Below are positions 30,372-43,214 of a DNA stretch of 64,000 nucleotides, in pieces; within the stretch, counting starts at the first letter, position 1; each line of letters starts with the position of its first letter. The translations under genes and the position numbers were made by a program. The notes beneath the pieces were generated by a model. That model was not told the DNA's origin. It saw only the letters and a list, made by a program, of their open reading frames with translations, and did no database searches. The stretch is from Talpa occidentalis (taxonomy: Eukaryota > Chordata > Mammalia > Eulipotyphla > Talpidae): assembly GCF_014898055.3 (NCBI RefSeq), contig NW_023601104.1:84489106-84553105 (forward strand), given 5' to 3'.

Positions 30372-33300
30372 TGCAACTTAAGTGTTTAGGATTTAGATAT
30401 ATTTTTACATAAAGTTAGAGTGATGGCTAACACTTAATAGTTGTTTTGTGAATATAAGATGTTAAAATATAAGAGTCATGAGATAATCTTATTATAATTG
30501 TTTTTTAATTTGTAAATCTATCTTAGTTCTAACCACTGTGTCTGGGCACTCTGCCAGCTATAAGTAATAGTGAATTATTGTCCCATAGTTTTTGAGTATT
30601 GGAGCAATATTACAATTGAGATTGTCAAAATATCACAACTGGAAACATGTTAGGGCAATAGATTATTGTCTATAGGACTGGGAAAATTTGTGTTCTCTGA
30701 GAAGTTTTCAGGGAAATTTCTGATTAAGATCAGATAACCAATAAGGCTTTTTTTTTTTTTTTTGGTCCATTTTGGTGATAAGGTGCAGAATAATTATGTT
30801 CCTAAGCCTGTTTCCCTTTTTTGCTCTTATCAGCACAAGCTTTTGCCTCCCCAGTAAATATCAACTAAAATTTCTTTGTTTTTATTTTTAGCACCTGTTT
30901 GCTTTTTTTCTTTTAACTTCAGTGAGATTTCCTCTTGCTTATTGAAGTTGGGAAAGTATTTGTAAAAATAAATAAAAGATGTCTGTCTGTCTGGTTTACC
31001 CATCCTATATTTATTTTGGACAATGATTTGTACCTATCCAGAAGTTTAATCATTTTGGGAACACTGTGATCAGCACCCTTGTTTGGAAAAGAGGATCTTA
31101 ACTGGGTCACAGAAGAAAGAAAAAAAAAACTTAGCAGAGGACAAAAGTGCTTTTCCCTCTCTGTGTCTATGTGCGCTTGTATATTTCTGTCTGTCTTCCT
31201 CCTTGCTTCTCTCCTTGTCATCACAGTTTTGTATCTCTTTTCCCATCTTCTTTCCTTCTCTCATTCTTTTTGCCAGTTTATCAGCCTATATTCTGCTTTT
31301 TTCTCTCAGACTCATTGAGTGTTTGGTACTGAAGTTTATTTCATAATAAATTTAGAGTTGAGTGTAGATGAAAAAAGAATATTCTCATTACTTAGCTCAA
31401 TATACTCACCATTGCAGTATATTACCTCCCTAAAGAAATAATTTTTAAATAAGATTTTGTTTGTTTGTTTCCTTCCTGACTTCTTTGTTTTCATTCCATT
31501 TCTTAAAAGAAATAAAATGTTAAGATTCCATTGAATGCCTGAACCCATGAGCCTGAACCCTGGTTCAACATTATCAATAGAACTATGATCTGTACCTTAA
31601 CATGTTTATATTTGGTACTTTCTCAAACCTGCTATCCCCCAAGAATAGAGCATTTAGTACATCTAAACAATTAAAGGATAGTTCTTCACTGAACTAGGTT
31701 GTTTGAAGAAGATAATTCACTGAGTATGTTGTTTACCAGCAGAAGCCAAAGTCTTCCTAGATTGTGATGAATTTATGTTCTCACAGCTTAAAGTGAAATA
31801 GATTAATTTATCTCAACAGGCTTACCTTTTAGAATGTTTATATAAATAGCCCACATGTAAAGATGATGTGTTCTTTGTGTTTGGAAAGACCCTATGGAAT
31901 GTGAATAATATTTTTAAAGTCTGTGTTTGACTTCTGATTATTTGAATACAGTGTTCCCATAAAAAAAAAAAAAACTTAATTCCAGTCTTTGAGAAAAACA
32001 TGCATAAGTATGCAAGTCAAATTTATACTAAGTACAAAAGAACAGCTAAAAAGTGATAGAAGTCTGGGATCTGTGGAGAGAAAGAAAACATGTTTTATGT
32101 ATTAATAAATATTTGGGAATAAAGATGGGAAAATTAACAGTTTTATACACCTCTTGTGACCCCATGGAAAAGACAGACAGCTAATTCTGCATTCCTCAAA
32201 TTAGGTCTTAGAAACAAAAGCCAGGAGACCTATTAAACCCATAAAACTTTACAGTAAAAAAATTTGTGATTTATCACATTAAACAACATTGTTTATGTAG
32301 CATTTTATGTAACATATAACATTATAATACAACCTTAATAAGTAGATTGAGTAAATACTGCTTTAAATGAAATCAAATTCATGAGAATGATAGTGAGATA
32401 TTTTTGCTTTACACTGATTCAATCTTTTCATCTAAAATATGTTTTATTTCATTTATTCTAAAAAAAATATTATGAATTTCTTAAACTACTTCATAATTTG
32501 GGAATTCTAAGTGTTAGTTTGAAAATTATGCAAGAAGATAACTATAGGAACATTTGTAATCCCATTCATCTTGGTGAAGAAATACTTAAATATTCTGGGG
32601 AATTTTTGCTTAAAGTCATAGTGAGAAAGAAAACTGATTTAAACAATAAGAGCTTTCTGGTCACGTGCCATATTTCCTGATCTATTGTGTTTGGCACCAG
32701 GAAACAACTTGGCATGAGCCACTGAAAAATCCATCAGCAATTGTGTCTACTTTATCACTTCCTGAACGCATGCTTGCAGGAAATGGATACAAAAACAATT
32801 ATTTAAAAGGGGAAAATTGTACTTTGCTGTTTGAAAAATTAAAAATATGTATTTAACACTTACTATCTCTTTGTAGTAAATAAATAGAAAATGATTATAT
32901 CATGCTATATGTGAATCTTCATCTATGAATAAAACTTGAAATGCATTCCTTATTATTTTTCAGTTGGTTGTTACAAGTGATTTGCAAAAATAGAAATAAT
33001 TAATATGAATTTAAGTGTCCATTGAAGAGGTAGGAAAAAATGATCAAACACAGCGACTCTATCAAGAAGGTACTTCCAGAGAGAAATAGTTATTTTACTC
33101 CTTGTATGGAGAATTTAGTAATGATAATAGAGCAGATGAGCCAATGAGAACAATTCATAGGGCAGCAAAGCATAATGGAAAAAATAAAACTTCATTAGGG
33201 ATTTTAAAGGAAATGAAAACATGCAAAATGTTTCCTTATATAATTGGATGATAACATGTAAAAGGTATAAAATGCATTAGAATTGGTGACTTGCAATATT

Positions 33301-34802
33301 TTGATTTTTTTTAAATATCTTAATCTTTAGGCATGGACTATATAATAGTCCTCTTTGGCCCCATTCCTTCAGCATCTACCTTGCCTATTGTCACTCACCT
33401 GATTATTTACAGTATCTATAGCTAAAAGATTAATAAGTGACCATTTCTAAATATGTACCCCCTAAAAAATGGCCTTGGCTTTTCATCAGGTTTTATTGCC
33501 TTTTGTAGCAAATAAGATTTCTTGCGAAATAACTTCAAACTTGATTAACCACTCTACGATAAATTAAATCCAAATCTTCCTTGAAATTGGCCATCAGAAA
33601 AACCAGGTTATTCAGGCAGAAAAATTATTTTTAAACAAGGCAAAAACTGTTATTTTTTCTTTTTTATTAGTACCTCTGTCTCCTGAAAAACGTAGTTAGT
33701 ACATATTTTTATTAGCTTCTTTGGGAAACAATGACATCTAGATTTTGCCTTCACTCATATTCCTAGCAATGTCTCAAGAATATGTTTTATTTCTATAGTA
33801 CATAAAATTCTTTCACTGATATGAATTCAGTGACATAAAGGACTCATTTATGTCACACAAAAGGTAACTAGCATATTTCTTCACTAGAGCATGGTTTTCA
33901 ATGTATTGTCTCATGTATTTTAAATTATGATATTCAGAATCCTACCTGGGTTAAGCGAAATCGCAAATCCCATCAGAAAAAACTATGTAGGGTGGTTTCA
34001 CTGGGATGAGGCCCAAGCATCTACCACTATGCAAGGAAACAACTCCATTTGGATACATTTTCCAAAATGAACTTTGTCACAAGTCTTTATTTGGAAGAAA
34101 GGTTTGCAAACAAAACAAAACAAAAATAGTTTTTATCATTACTTCCCCCATATTAATGACTTAGGTATTGAAGTACTACATTTGAGTTTAAATAAAAAAG
34201 AATGACCAGTGAAAGCTTAAACGACTAAGTAGGTTCTCCAAGAAAGCCTTCAACTCCATTTCCTAGAATAATGTAGCCAAAAAGAGCTGTAATGATAAAA
34301 TATTACCATTTGATTATATATTACATATAAACATATCATTAATGAAAAGAATCTGAGGATAGAGGTAAAGATCAAAACCAAATAGTAAGGTCAGCATGTT
34401 TTTAAGAATTTTAAAATACAATTGTAACTTAAAATATAATTGTAATTTTACTTATAGGACAAAACTATATTATAGAATACATAAAGTACCAGACAATTTT
34501 AGTGATCTGGTTTTCCCTAATAATCCAAAGAAAAACAAAATAATAAAAGGAAATGCTTTATCCAAATTCACAATTGGAAGTAAATTGCTATTTAAAAAAT
34601 CCATGTTTGTACTAAAATGAAGGAAATCAATGAATTTCTACTAAAATAAGGAAATAGAGTGAAACTGATAATTAAGAGAAGTAATAATGGGTTGGTGATA
34701 CGATAACATTGAACTCTAAATCATTACAATACAAATATCTGATAAATATTTGATTCATTTATTTAATCGATGCAAAATATTCTCATTATTATTGAAAGTT
34801 AC
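30372..34802. other. Long unique AT-rich stretch
   Basis: No repeat family was recognised over about 4.4 kb. Short T and A homopolymers sit at 30749-30766 and 31961-31975. Overlapping plus-strand frames near 31079-31346 come from a pyrimidine-rich stretch (Ser/Leu/Phe-rich peptides), not a gene. The 34396-34620 frame covers an approximate duplication (aaaatacaattgtaactt / aaaatataattgtaattt). Confidence 0.45.
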
Positions 34803-34839
34803 GTCACCATGAAACTGAATGTCACCATGAAAACTGAAT
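34803..34839 (+). repeat. 18-bp tandem duplication
   Basis: gtcaccatgaaactgaat at 34803-34820 is followed at once by gtcaccatgaaaactgaat at 34821-34839 (one inserted A). A local duplication. Confidence 0.85.
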
Positions 34840-36569
34840 TAGTGAAATGGGACCATTTGCTCTTTGGAGAAATATGCAATTAAGTTCCTGTGAGCCTCTG
34901 GTCACAATATATTCCATTAGTGGATCAATACCCAACCTATTTTAATGTATGTTCCTATTTAAAGACACCTCATTTAGTCTGTTATTTCTTTAACATTGAA
35001 ATCATGGCCAACAACGTTGTAAGTCACTCATCAAAAGGCACACCTAACCATTCTCTCAAGCAAACAATTCAACAGTACTTGAGAGGGCATTTTAAACTAA
35101 AAAAAAGGAGAAAAATGAGTTTTTCACCATCAGATGAGCATAGATATGACAGGCTAATCAATATGATTGTTTCTTTGTGAATATCCACAAATAATTGTTA
35201 AAATGCAAATGCTGGTCTGGAGGGTTACCCATTTTAGTGAATAGGTGAATTAGTAGGGAATCCATGAATAATGAGGATTTACTTAAGGAGGAACTTCCAT
35301 ATTGCTAAATTAAATGTATTTTTTTTTTTTTAGTGTTTATTTTATTGGCACTCACAGCAGCTGTGTTTGGCCTCTCCTGCCTCTTTAAAAGGTTTCTCTT
35401 TCTTTCATTACCAAGATTTCAGACTCTTAATATATATGTTTATTTTACCCCCAACTCCCCATCTGTGTCTTTTGTAGGTTCCATAGTCTTTATTCATATC
35501 ATTAAATATTGAAACTCAAGCCAGTCCCCCAATCTTTTCTCATTTCATTCTGTGCTCTCCCTACACAAGCTCTTGTTTACGCAGAAGACTAACAAAATTT
35601 TATATCTTATTGCAAATCCCTCCTCTGAGCTTCAGAAGCATATACAATGGACAACTAGACACTTCCATTTTAATGTCTCAAAGACACCTAGAAATCAATG
35701 AACATAAAATTGAATTTATGATCCTTCTCCACAAAACTTGAGGCTGTAATCTGAAGAATTTATGGGAAAAGAAACTTTATTACATGGGGAATATTTTGGA
35801 AATGTAGTACAGAATGATAAGGACAGTTCTCTTTTAAATATTAAACAACTTTGTTTCTATTAAAGAAGAGTCATAGTCCAGTTCTCACCACACCATGCCT
35901 GATAATGCAACATGCTGAATCCAAGGTTCAGGCAAGATGATAAACCTATCAGATAATCTCACTAGGCTTCTTTTTTAATTACCAGATCAAAAGTTTCATT
36001 GCAATGATGATTTAACAGCTAGTACATATAAATCTTGTATTTTTCTCACAGTCTTTGGTGAATTTTTATACATTGAACGAGTAAGCTAAATTTTATAAGG
36101 TGATACTTTTATTGTATATTTACATCTTTCAAATATATGCAGAGTAGTATTGCCTTAACTGATAAAATAACCATTATTAAATTATTATAAATGTAGACAA
36201 TATTTTTTGTCCATTGCCTATAAATATTGCCTTATTTGCTTTATTAAAAATTAAGTCTCTAATTGCACAGATCATAACTACTTCTATAAGTTAAGTGATA
36301 GTGCTGGTGAGATTTCAAGCTTTAGCACTTGTTCATTCAATGAATGAATATTCAGCATTCTGGTTAATATAAATTTTGAAATGCCAAATTGTAAATCTTG
36401 GAATCTTATTGGCACTCAATAAACATTTGTAAATTAATTGCTAATGAGGAAGGAAGGATGCATTTCCATCACATTTTCAGGTAGGTAGATTTCCTCTTAC
36501 CAGTTACAAGAAAAAAAAAAAAAAACAGCTTTCAGTATAGTAAATGTTACTGATCCTTTAATTTTTTTT
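34840..36569. other. Mostly unique DNA; possible old repeat at 35330-35760
   Basis: 35340-35760 carries 'cttcagaagcatatacaatggacaactagacacttcc' and 'aatgtctcaaagacacctagaa', which loosely resemble a common old repeat ('ccaactgcctacttgacatctccacttggatgtct..aggcatctcaaac'). I cannot name it. The rest has no signal. Confidence 0.3.
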
Positions 36570-36647
36570 CTAGTAATAACTTTGTAATAATAATTTTTGT
36601 AGTAATAATTTTTTTCTAGTAATAACTTTGTCTAGTAATAACTTTGT
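36570..36647 (+). repeat. Local triplication of a 16-bp unit
   Basis: ctagtaataactttgt occurs at 36570-36585, 36616-36631 and 36632-36647, with a related 'gtagtaataattttt' between. The last two are in direct tandem. Confidence 0.85.
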
Positions 36648-37431
36648 AGCTGCTGGAAATTATTTCTAGATTCTGGCCATGAGTTAACTAATAACTCTAG
36701 TTTACAATGTCACTCTCTTATCATTTTATGCTATTTCAAAGTACTTAGTGAGAGATTGCAAAAAGTTTCTTCAAAGGAAGATAGCAAAATGAAAAATTAT
36801 AGTGAAGAATACTTCATTAAAAAATTGACTGATATTCCATATGTTTTCACAAATGGATATTATAGCAATAGATATTTATATAAAGCATTTGGAAATTTGG
36901 AAAAATGTACCCATGTAAAATAAAATATAAAGCCAATACTAGCAGTTTATTTAATACACTATCTTTTTTAAGAGAATAGCTACTTATACAAACACATCTT
37001 CAGATCTCAATACCTTAATTGTAATTGATCTTATGAAGTGATTACCTTGAAGAGTGTACCTTCCAGTTAACAGTCCAGGACACAACCTCCTTCTATAATA
37101 AGGCTATGCTTTATACAAAAGCTTTGCAGACTTATACGAGAGGAAAAATTATGAACAATTGTTCCTAATAACATAAAAAATAATATCTTATTTACTTTTA
37201 AAACAAATGTCATTACAGTCATCTACTATGTTTCTTATCACATAGTTAATAGCATCAATGTGAATAAGATATACAAAATAAGTAAATATACTATTCCATT
37301 ATATTATGGAATATTCTTAAAGCAAGGATTTTATTGTTTTGTTGACCTCTTTCTGCTACCTTTTTCTTGTTGTTATCTTTCCCCTCCTTAGGCTACTTTA
37401 TCCATTCCATTCCAGAGTCTCTAGCTTACCA
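36648..37431. other. Unique AT-rich DNA, nothing recognised
   Basis: No repeat, gene or RNA signal was identified in this stretch. Confidence 0.4.
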
Positions 37432-37479
37432 AAAAAACAAAAAACAAAACAAGCAACAAACAAACAAACAAACAAAACA
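37432..37479. repeat. (CAAA)n simple repeat
   Basis: A run of caaa/aaac units on the plus strand. Confidence 0.8.
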
Positions 37480-37559
37480 GGCGTGAGAGAGCAAAGAAAA
37501 ACTTGAAAAAGTTACAGGTCTACTTAAAAAAAAAAAAGACCTGATAATTAATCATAAAA

Positions 37560-39230
37560 TTATAGAATGCATCCTGTTTCTCCACAATTTACCACATTGC
37601 ATATACCACCTCTTATATAATCGTAGATTGCAGATGAAATATCTGCTTAGAGGAGAAATACATAGAAAGGCCCAATAAGGAAGAGGGAAATGAGAAAGAG
37701 GAACTGGAAACCTCTGGTACCTACAGCTATAGCAAATATTAAGAACAGCCCAACTCCTAATCAGATTAACATAAGCCTCTTCTCTGAAGGTCTTACTACC
37801 TGATAACAACACACCCTACTCTCAAAAAATAAATTACAAAGCATGACAAAAAGCAAGTTAAAATAACACCTGAAGAGTCAATGTAAGTATCAGCACCTCA
37901 CTCAAATATGACAAAGATGCTGTAATTATGAGATGGGGAATATAAATGCATGATTAATATGTTAAACACTAACAGATATGAACATTGTCTAATGGATTCA
38001 ATGGTAGACTTCATATTTTTTCAGAATGAGTAAATAAGCTTAATGGAAATTCAATAGAAACTTACCAAACATGCAGAGATAAGAGACAAAAAAAAAAAAA
38101 AGGAAAAAGGAAAACAAAAAGAATAGCATATCCAAGAACTGAGTCTGTGGGAGAGTTTCAAAAGGTATCATATATATATATTATTAAAAATCCAGAAGGA
38201 AAAGAGAGCACAGAGTTGAAGAAATGATTGAAGTAATCATATCCAAAGGTTTTATGACATGCTAAAACACAAGATGGATGCTTTAGGAACGTAAGACATA
38301 TACCAAACAATACACATGTGCATATTACATTTAAACTGCAAAAACAACAACAAACAAACAGAAAACCAAAGACAACAGGAAAGTCTTGAAAGAATTCAAA
38401 GAGAAAATATCAGAGCTTACTTCTCAAAGAGTGTGAGGAGAGTTGAATTGGAAGTCTTGCAGGCAAGAAGAGAATAAAGTGAAATATTTAAATTATTGAA
38501 AGACTATTCCAATAGTCTAGAATACTATGCACAGTGAAATTACAATTCAAAAATGAAGAAAATAGATTTTCTTTGACAATTACCAACTAACGGGAAATTC
38601 ATAGCCTTTGCCCTGCAAAGAAAGTTTAATAAAAGTTATTTGGGGAGATAGAAAATTATATAGTTTACAAATTCAGATCTATAATCAGTGAGAAGAGTAC
38701 TGAATAAGAAATAAAGATGAAAAAAATGATAGTAAAGTAAAAATCTTATTTTTTTAAAGATTTATTTATTTATACTGGAACCGGTGTACAGGCCAGATGT
38801 GCGGGAGGTTGAGAGGATTCACCAGAGACAGAGTGGGGAACAGAACAGGCAGACTGACAAAATACACTCCTGAGGGGAGCAGCGGGTGAGACAGGAGAGG
38901 TCTGCCACACCATGTGGAATTCTCACTGGCCGGCTGGCATCGAACCCGCGCTGTAGAGCCTGTGGACAGTTTCACAGTGCAGCACTTAACCTCCTGCGCC
39001 ACCAGGGAGGCCCTAAAAATCTTATTTTTTATTGCTTGATTTAAAATATGACTATTTAAAATAATGGTCGTAGCTGCACATTGGATATCATAGCAGATTG
39101 ATAAGGGAAATGAATGACAGAGATATCTTAAAATATAGGAGGGAAATAATTAGAAAGAAAAGTAATCCAATTATCCACTTAGTTGGCAGAACTATTAATC
39201 TTAAGATTTTAAAAAATAGTAGATGATGAT
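37560..39230 (+). mobile_element. HAL1/old-L1-type LINE relic, sense strand
   Basis: Sense landmarks are in order: 'ggtacctacagctatagcaaatattaagaacagccc', 'aatcagattaacata', 'gaaggaaaagagagcacagagttg', 'ctaaaacacaagatggatgctttaggaa', 'cagaaaaccaaagacaacaggaaagtcttgaaag', 'gaattggaagtcttgcaggcaagaaga', 'gaatactatgcacagtgaaat', 'aaaatgaagaaaatagattttctttgac', 'gccctgcaaagaaagtttaa', 'gggagggaaataatta'. This is the pattern of L1M/HAL1 3' parts. It has no intact frame and is interrupted by a SINE at 38756-39013. Confidence 0.72.
38756..39013 (-). mobile_element. SINE of mixed A/B character, minus strand
   Basis: On the minus strand: 'gggcctccctggtggcgca', B-box 'gggttcgatgcc', body, then a 3' end with the A-type words 'ctggcctgtacaccgg' but a B-type tail 'tataaataaataaatc' lacking 'tatgcat'. 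Perfect TSD of about 17 bp: taaaaatcttatttttt at 38738-38754 and 39014-39030. It looks like an intermediate between the two subfamilies. Confidence 0.92.
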
Positions 39231-40379
39231 TCTAGATATGTATCTTTCTGTCCATATATATACCTATATATAGAGAGATATATGTGTCATATGTATATGA
39301 AATATTAATCAGATCTGCATCTAAGATTTTCATTAGAATTTATTCCTAGCAAAGATGAAAATAATTGAAAGCAAAGATTTCTTCAGCAAATGTCATGATT
39401 CACCAGAACTCAATTTTAGTCATGAAAAGCATTTCCTCAATTCTTCTCTTCCTAAACATAGACAATCATACTACATTTACTTTTTCATAGTCTCTTGCTG
39501 CCATCTCTAGCATTTTATAACCTCAGAGCAGTACACATACAATGCTATGCACCTGCATTCCATTGTAAAGAGGGTGGGATTTAAAGTTTAAAAGGTGTGA
39601 GCATTTTTGATTTTGACTTTGACCATCTATGACAACTTCTGCAATCTAAGACAAATAATTTACATTTGCCATGTCTAAATAGCTTCATTCCAAATACAGA
39701 GATGATGGCCATGGGCAAGATTTACTATGAGAAAGAAAAAGGAGAGTTCCTAAAGTGTGTTGTATGTAGAACACATTCAAAATGTTGGTTTCCCCTTCCC
39801 CCAAATCGCCTGCTGTCTAACCATGTACAAACTTGTATTATATTCTCCCAAGGTTGGTGACCATTTACTATACAGTATCACAGAAAGCACTTATTAGTAT
39901 TCCTCATAGCATCAAACTCATTGTTTTAACATTGTACACATTGTCTTCATTAATATTTTTGGATGTATTTACTGACAACAAATATATTTTATGATAGAAG
40001 TAGGCTATTACATAAATCAAAAGCATTTTATTTGCCATTTTCCTTGTTTCTGTGTAATTTTTTTTCAAAGTTTACATTAATTAATATTCTATTAATCAAC
40101 ATATTCCATCTAAAAGACTAGTTAGTATATTCTTCCATTTAATCATGCTAATTAAACAGAGAACATACTTGATGTTTACTCAATGCAAATATCTTTACAA
40201 AACATGCACATAAATAATTATCATCTGCATTTCTTAAACTGATAATGATGTTGGCCTTAAGTAAAGTCACCATCATCCTACCGCTTGGCAAAATTGTACA
40301 AGACACACTAGGAACATTATTTGTTTGAACCCTGGTGTCATTATTTTGAAGGTATGAATTTGAATATATTTCTTATTAC
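39231..40379. other. Unique DNA with a short (TA) tract
   Basis: A (TA)/(GATA) stretch lies at 39255-39300. Otherwise the sequence is AT-rich with no identified element. A 64-aa frame at 39666-39860 has no family features. Confidence 0.4.
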
Positions 40380-40800
40380 TGAGAGATTTTACCTCCATAA
40401 TAATTGGGCAAAGGGTCATAACTAATAATCTGAGGAGCAATGTTTATGTGTCATTATTTGAATACAAATTCCCCTCTGTGATAGCAGCTCATTGGGGTGA
40501 TTGATAGTCATTACTTTCAGTCCACTGTGAATGGATAGCATTTGGTATGTAAATGACTTCTGTGATAAGATTGGTCTGTCCCTGAAGTCATTTGCTAACT
40601 GCTCCCAACATACATTGATTCTACAACCCAACAAAGTATACAACCTTTGGGTGTGGTTAGAATTCTGGCTCATTGACTGTCATTGTTTTGAAAGCCATTT
40701 AATATAGAAACAGAATCATGTGTCAGGTTACCTTATTGTAAATGAATAGGAATGTTATTGAAATCAACCTGAACAGTAGCTATCACTCATTCTCCGCTTT
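40380..40800. other. Repeat-free block, candidate conserved non-coding element
   Basis: Enhancer-like text without transposon identity: 'cattggggtgattgatagtcatta' (PBX/HOX-like words), 'atgtaaatgac', 'ctcattgactgtcattgttttgaaag' (SOX-like 'cattgt'), 'aatcatgtgtcaggttacc'. The minus frame at 40673-40422 (83 aa) has no domain. Conservation cannot be tested here. Confidence 0.28.
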
Positions 40801-41394
40801 ATACACAGCGTACTTAACATCCAATCTAGAGCAAAAACAATTTTTAAAATTGCCTTTGATAAAGTGAAAGTTAACAAAAAGTATTTATTCTGATCATTAT
40901 TGACAAGAATTTCATATTCATCATATATATATTAGATTTTAGCAGAATTATGTTGCTGAACTTGGATTCAATTATATTTTGAATCAATGATCATTTATAA
41001 ATAACTATACAAGATTAAATGCATTTAGTATATTATGACTTTACACTCTTTATTAAGATTATTTTTTCATAGTCAAACATTCCTCTGGGATTTGTGCACT
41101 TAAAAATCCACGGGTGTGCATGTTAACTGTCATTTTCCAGTCAAAATGGAATTTCATAATTTTTAAGTGGCCCAGCAAATACTGAAAACTGACTACATGG
41201 AAAACATTGTGGTGAATATTCTGGGAACAGTAGTTATGAATAAGTCAATATTCTTGGTCTCAACTATTTCATAGTCTAAGTAGTGTTGCAGTGATTTCAT
41301 TTAATTTCTGCTGTGATTTACATATTTATATTGCTTAATGGAATAGATCATTGGACATTTTACTTGTGCTGAGCATTGACTTATATAGGCGTAA

Positions 41395-41620
41395 AGGCAG
41401 GACCATGTGACACAGCGTGCATTGGCTCTAGAACCAGGCAGTCCAGATTAAAATGATTCTGGAACACCCTTGGGGGTCAAGAATAAGTCAGTTTGCCTTC
41501 TGAGCTTCATTTGCAAATGAAAATACGATGGTGAAAAATGGCACTCATTATTCTTGTAAAGACTAGAAATAATGTATGCAAAACAAGTAGACTATAATAA
41601 TATATAATATAAATGGTTGT
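41395..41620 (+). mobile_element. MIR relic
   Basis: 'gaccatgtgacacagcgtgcattggctctagaaccaggcagtccagatt' follows the MIR head ('..agcatgggctctggagccagactgcctggg'), then 'aataagtcagtttgccttctgagcttcatttgcaaatgaaaatac' (the 'cagtttcctcatctgtaaaatgg' region) and 'cttgtaaagactagaaata'. Ancient and diverged. Confidence 0.65.
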
Positions 41621-42504
41621 TATGTTCATGTTTATATATGCTCAGATCATTTCTCAATAGAAAACTAATATGTATTATCTTTATTAAACACACAAAGTAG
41701 CTAAGAAAGAATGAATTTAAGCATGCTGCCCTGTTTATCAAGATGATAAGGAGAAACTGGTTTTCCCATTATATCACTTTCTCTTTAAAACCGATTGTCT
41801 GCTACATGTTGATCAGGAAGTAATGCAGTTACTTGCCTGGTAACTCAGTTTGTATCCTCTCTATTGCAAATATTGCATTATTATATGAAAAAAAATTCGT
41901 GTACATTTTATATACCATATTATGTGAACATGTATGGCCAAATAGTTTTATGCATTTTACCAAATAAATGAAAATTAGGGGGAATGTTGAACGGGAGAAA
42001 TGGCATCAATTAGGGAATAGTGAGATAGATGTTAGAAGCTATTCATTCAAAAATGTAGATTTATTCTAATATCATTCCAAAAAATTTATTGTATACATAT
42101 AATGTTATATATATGGCTAATAGTAACTTAAGAAATATGTTAAAGTATCTTTTAAAGAAACCCATTATGTAGTAAATTCATTATTTGGGTACAAATGATT
42201 ACAAAGTAATTTAGACAGGTTATGCATAGCTCCACAACTACTGAATTTTGGTATACAGTTAAATGAAGGAGAAAAAACTCGTGGATTCAAAATTCTATTT
42301 GCATAATTTACATAAATTAGGATATTCTTGAGCAATAAATATTCATATTTATGTTTTATGACATACAGGTGCCCCTATATTCGCAGGATATAGAATATTA
42401 TGTAAGATTATCTCTATATCATTCTACCTGTCACCAAAGTTCTAATTTATATGTCTGCGTACTTTTTGTTTTGTATCTTGCTATATATTTATTTTATCTT
42501 TTTT
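41621..42504. other. Unique AT-rich DNA, nothing recognised
   Basis: No repeat, gene or RNA signal was identified in this stretch. Confidence 0.4.
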
Positions 42505-42650
42505 AATTACAGTATTTTTATGTGACAAAATTGGCGTATAACATTAGTTTCAGGTGTGCAATAAAATGATTCATACCTATATGTTCCAAGATGGTCACCA
42601 CAATGATTCTAGTTAATATATATCATCCCATACTCACAGTTTCTCCATTT
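42505..42650 (-). mobile_element. L1 3'UTR fragment (antisense)
   Basis: 'aaaattggcgtataacattagtttcaggtgtgcaataaaatgattc' and 'agatggtcaccacaatgattctag' are antisense L1 3'UTR text of the laurasiatherian type. It is followed by a piece in the other orientation, so the locus is a mosaic. Confidence 0.7.
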
Positions 42651-42654
42651 TCAA

Positions 42655-42825
42655 TATGCAGGGGGTTAATATCTTTAATATATATAACAAGTTCACAAAT
42701 TTATCAGACCCCAATAGATAAGAGCAAAGAACATTGGGAATATGACAACTTAACATGAAAAGATCTTCAAATCTGACAGAAATCAGAGATATACAAACTA
42801 AAAACAATTCTTAATTTTTTGTTGC
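42655..42825 (+). mobile_element. L1 ORF2 fragment, sense
   Basis: 'ttaatatctttaatatatataacaagttcacaaattta' and 'gagcaaagaacattgggaata..catgaaaagatcttcaaatctgacagaaatcagagatatacaaactaaaaacaa' follow sense L1 ORF2 near its 3' end ('..atatataaagaactc..gacatgaaaagatgctcaacatc..aatcagggaaatgcaaat'). It sits between antisense L1 pieces. Confidence 0.65.
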
Positions 42826-43210
42826 AATGAGAACTTTTGAGATCTCAGCAATTTTTTTGTTAAAGATTTATTTATGCATACAACAGCTGGGGTACAGGCC
42901 AAAGGTGCAGGGGGTGAGAGAATTCACCAGAGACAGAGTGGGGAACAGAACAGGCAGATTGACCAAAGTACGCTGCTGAGGGGAGCAGCTGGCGAGTCAA
43001 GAGAGGTCTGCTGTGCCATGTGGGTTGCTCCCTGGCTGACCGGGAATCGATCTTGTGCTACAGTGGCTGTGGATTGCATCATAGGATGTGTCTTAACCCT
43101 TGTGCCACCAGGGAGGCCCTCTCAGCAATTTTTAAACATGCAGTACAGTATTGTTAGCTGAGGTCACCATGCTGTACATTATATCCAAAGGATTTATTTA
43201 TTTTATAGCA
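42826..43210 (-). mobile_element. L1 3'UTR (antisense), split by SINE-A
   Basis: 42826-42856 and 43120-43210 join as antisense L1: '..gagaacttttgagatctcagcaattttt | aaacatgcagtacagtattgttagctgaggtcaccatgctgtacatta', then 'ggatttatttattttatagcaggaagt'. Confidence 0.75.
42857..43119 (-). mobile_element. SINE-A, minus strand, full length
   Basis: On the minus strand it starts 'gggcctccctggtggcacaa', has a B-box-like 'agatcgattcccg', body, and tail 'tatgcataaataaatc'. TSD tctcagcaattttt at 42843-42856 and 43120-43133 is perfect. Confidence 0.93.
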
Positions 43211-43214
43211 GGAA

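Noticed and set aside
31079..31346. Hydrophobic, Ser/Leu-rich frames resembling membrane proteins
   Set aside because: Three registers of the same pyrimidine-rich tract are open at once, which marks composition and not selection.
31955..31985. A15 run as a poly(A)-only insertion
   Set aside because: No direct repeats flank it. The same holds for the A runs at about 19530 and 36511.
34396..34620. 74-aa plus frame
   Set aside because: Lys/Asn-rich from AT composition and a short internal duplication; no homology recognised.
37497..37545. A-run flanked by aggtct/agacct as a fourth poly(A)-only insertion
   Set aside because: The flanks are inverted, not direct, repeats, so there is no target-site duplication.
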